Part shown: piece after piece, positions 62,412-64,000 of the stretch
How positions within the stretch are numbered: the first letter of the stretch is position 1
How the letters are laid out: every line of letters begins with the position of its first letter
Assembly (NCBI GenBank): GCA_902478545.1
Contig: CABSLA010000002.1
Span: 62,001-126,000, forward strand
From: an uncultured Collinsella sp.
GTDB lineage: Bacteria > Actinomycetota > Coriobacteriia > Coriobacteriales > Coriobacteriaceae
DNA: 64,000 nt
Reading direction: 5' to 3'
Notes under the pieces: model-generated
The model's database searches: none
What the model saw: only the letters and a program-made list of their open reading frames with translations
Told to the model about the DNA's origin: nothing
Program-made: the position numbers and the translations under genes

Positions 62412-63683
62412 GTGAACACGAGCGCCTTCTATGACGTCCTGGTAATCGGCGGCGGGGCTTCAGGCCTCGCCGCCGCCATTACGGCCGCACATGCTGGCAA
62501 AAGCGTCTGCATCGTTGAGCGCGATGTCGCCTGCGGCCTAAAGCTCCTTGCGACCGGTAACGGCCGCTGCAACCTCTCCAACGAATCGATTGATCCTCAG
62601 CGGTATAACCACCCCGCATTCGTCGAATCTGTCATGGGCCCCCAACCCGAACAAGAGCTTATGGGTTTCTTCTCCTCGCTGGGCATCATGACAACCTCCG
62701 AGGAAGGCCGGCTATACCCGCGCTCCCTTCGCGCAGAATCGGTGCGCGACGCGCTTCTCAACGTTTGCGACCGCCTAGGTATTACCTTAATCTGCGGAGC
62801 CAACGTTGCCTCGGCGCACAAAGCTTCCGAAGGCTGGACACTCCAAATAGACCGTCCAGCGCGGGCGCTCAAGGCAAAAAAGCACGACGACCGAAAAACG
62901 GAGCTCCGCTCGCTTCGGAAAGCGCTCGCCGATGTCCCTCGCAAGAACGAGGCCCTGGAGGCACATGCCGTAATTATCGCCACGGGTGGCAACCCCACCG
63001 GTATCGCCGATACGTTTAGCCTCCCCCTCACTTCGCTGCGCCCCATCCTCTGCCCCGTATCGGCAACGGTCGTCGGCGATCGGGCGGCACTCAAGACGTT
63101 GGACGGCCTGCGCGTCCGCGCCCGCTTGACGCTCGCCCGCAATCATAATGAGCTCTGGCACGAAGACGGTGAAGTCCTATTTCGAGCCTTCGGCATCTCG
63201 GGCGTCGCTGTCTTCAACCTCTCCCGTCGTATCCAGCGCGGTGATACGATCCTGCTCGACGTTTTCCCCGACCTCTCCAAAGACGAGCTGCTCGATATGC
63301 TCAACCGGCGCGTTGAGCTGCTCGGCGGCTTTTCGCCCCGCGATCCCCGTTGGCTCGACGGCATGCTCGCCCCGCAACTCTCCCGCGTCGTCTGCACGGC
63401 GTTCGAGCAGTGCCATCCAGGCTCCAACGATGTCATCCACCTGGTCTCGATCCTCAAGCACTTTAAGTTGCTCGTTGAGGGAACAGCCGAGGAGCGCTCG
63501 GCACAGGTCACGCGTGGTGGCGTATCTGTCGAGAGTATCTCAACACCCAGTCTACGCGCGCGCAGCGTTGTCGACGCCCCGCTTTACGTCTGCGGCGAAG
63601 CGCTCGACATCGACGCCGATTGCGGAGGCTTTAACCTTGCGTGGGCATGGCTCTCGGGCATTCGCGCTGCAAGCAGCCTGTAG
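62412..63683 (+). CDS. HI0933/BaiN-like NAD(P)/FAD-dependent oxidoreductase
   Basis: A 423-residue flavoprotein of the HI0933 family. The FAD fold is DVLVIGGGASGLAAAITAA, followed by the family signature LATGNGRCNLSN, and a C-terminal FAD block CGEALDIDADCGGFNLAWAW. Homologues in gut bacteria are often labelled BaiN (bile acid reductase), but the family is wide and that label is not supported by anything nearby. GTG at 62412 is directly after the mrp stop. Confidence 0.87.
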   Translation: MNTSAFYDVLVIGGGASGLAAAITAAHAGKSVCIVERDVACGLKLLATGNGRCNLSNESIDPQRYNHPAFVESVMGPQPEQELMGFFSSLGIMTTSEEGRLYPRSLRAESVRDALLNVCDRLGITLICGANVASAHKASEGWTLQIDRPARALKAKKHDDRKTELRSLRKALADVPRKNEALEAHAVIIATGGNPTGIADTFSLPLTSLRPILCPVSATVVGDRAALKTLDGLRVRARLTLARNHNELWHEDGEVLFRAFGISGVAVFNLSRRIQRGDTILLDVFPDLSKDELLDMLNRRVELLGGFSPRDPRWLDGMLAPQLSRVVCTAFEQCHPGSNDVIHLVSILKHFKLLVEGTAEERSAQVTRGGVSVESISTPSLRARSVVDAPLYVCGEALDIDADCGGFNLAWAWLSGIRAASSL

Positions 63684-63712
63684 CCGCGCAGTCTATAATC
63701 AAAAACGCATTC

Positions 63713-63746
63713 GGGCCGTCTGGGATACCGGACGGCCTCTTTCTTG
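63713..63746 (+). terminator. Terminator after the HI0933-like gene
   Basis: GGCCGTC pairs with GACGGCC around a 10-nt loop, followed by TCTTTCTT. Confidence 0.65.
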
Positions 63747-63763
63747 CCTCTAAGGAGACCTCG

Positions 63764-64000
63764 ATGATCGAAATCACCCAAGTCAACGCTTCGCTCGATG
63801 AAGCCGGCGATGAAAATGCCTGCCTCATTGTTGGCAAGCGAGTCGCCAAGCGCGTCCTACGTTGCAAAGACTCCGAGATCAAGTCCATCGAGCTCCACCG
63901 CAAGTCAATCGACGCTCGCAAAAAACGAGACGTCCATTTTATCCTGAGCTTTCGTGTTGAGCTGACCAGTCCCCACCTCGAGCGAGAAGCGGTCGACAGC
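63764..64000 (+). CDS. FAD-dependent dehydrogenase (COG2509 type), 5' part only
   Basis: The first 79 codons run off the window. The segment ELHRKSIDARKKRDVHFILS is the N-terminal domain typical of the COG2509 FAD-dependent dehydrogenases, whose FAD fold would begin further on. ATG at 63764 has AAGGAGACCTCG upstream. Identification rests on the N-terminal domain only. Confidence 0.75.
   Translation, partial: MIEITQVNASLDEAGDENACLIVGKRVAKRVLRCKDSEIKSIELHRKSIDARKKRDVHFILSFRVELTSPHLEREAVDS

Noticed and set aside
62412..63683. Calling the flavoprotein BaiN, a bile acid reductase
   Set aside because: The HI0933 family is broad and there are no bile acid genes around; the specific name is not supported.

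Overview
The window looks like a stretch of chromosome from an anaerobic, GC-rich Actinobacterium of the class Coriobacteriia; the gene content and codon use fit Collinsella best (inference). Support comes from the actinobacterial gene order rapZ-whiA-gap-pgk-tpiA-secG, an oxygen-sensitive class III ribonucleotide reductase (nrdD/nrdG), many peptide-family ABC transporters and a gut-type sialic acid operon. There is no prophage, IS transposase, CRISPR array or rRNA. Most genes have clear Shine-Dalgarno sites, and I used these to reset many starts.

Layout. 1-6.0 kb: 5' end of endonuclease IV, a Gfo/Idh oxidoreductase and a ferredoxin-type aldo/keto reductase, two of them preceded by copies of one 90-bp hairpin repeat; then a cyclase-family hydrolase, a ketopantoate-reductase-like gene and two small unknowns. 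6.3-8.8 kb: metY with a long leader holding a 17-codon peptide, divergent from a LysR regulator. 8.9-15.4 kb: rnhA, a second Gfo/Idh gene with acylphosphatase, a Fur-family regulator, a HAD phosphatase, a UreE-like plus SlyD-like pair, a membrane dipeptidase and a YgjP-type metallopeptidase. 15.4-17.0 kb: folE-HD-folB, where the HD protein lies between the enzymes on either side of a step with no assigned enzyme here. 17.1-20.6 kb: nrdD and nrdG with two NrdR boxes upstream and large nested palindromes between them. 20.9-27.1 kb: six tRNA genes in three transcription units (Gly x3, Val, Cys, Leu), a GH13 glucosidase, and a partner-switching pair (a STAS-kinase fusion and a PAS/GAF/PP2C phosphatase).

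27.7-33.6 kb: an oppABCDF oligopeptide transporter. 33.9-41.0 kb: secG, gpmI, tpiA, pgk, gap, whiA and rapZ. 41.1-51.6 kb: a sialic acid operon made of a substrate-binding protein, a permease, a fused permease-ATPase, an ATPase, two CE7-type esterase homologues (the second lacking its nucleophile), N-acetylneuraminate lyase, ManNAc kinase and ManNAc-6-P epimerase. This block lies exactly where uvrC and rapZ are normally neighbours in Actinobacteria. 51.9-59.1 kb: uvrC, murJ, ybaK and uvrA. 59.3-64 kb: an LtaS-like phosphoglycerol transferase, an Mrp ATPase and two flavoproteins, the last cut by the window edge.

The most unusual signal is not a gene. Several intergenic gaps hold long nested palindromes. 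In three of them the 21-29 bp outer arms differ completely in sequence, yet the inner-loop motifs GTCCTC and CTGCGG sit in the same register. A separate 90-bp hairpin repeat near the left edge also shows paired base changes in its stem. Both argue for selection on a fold rather than on sequence.
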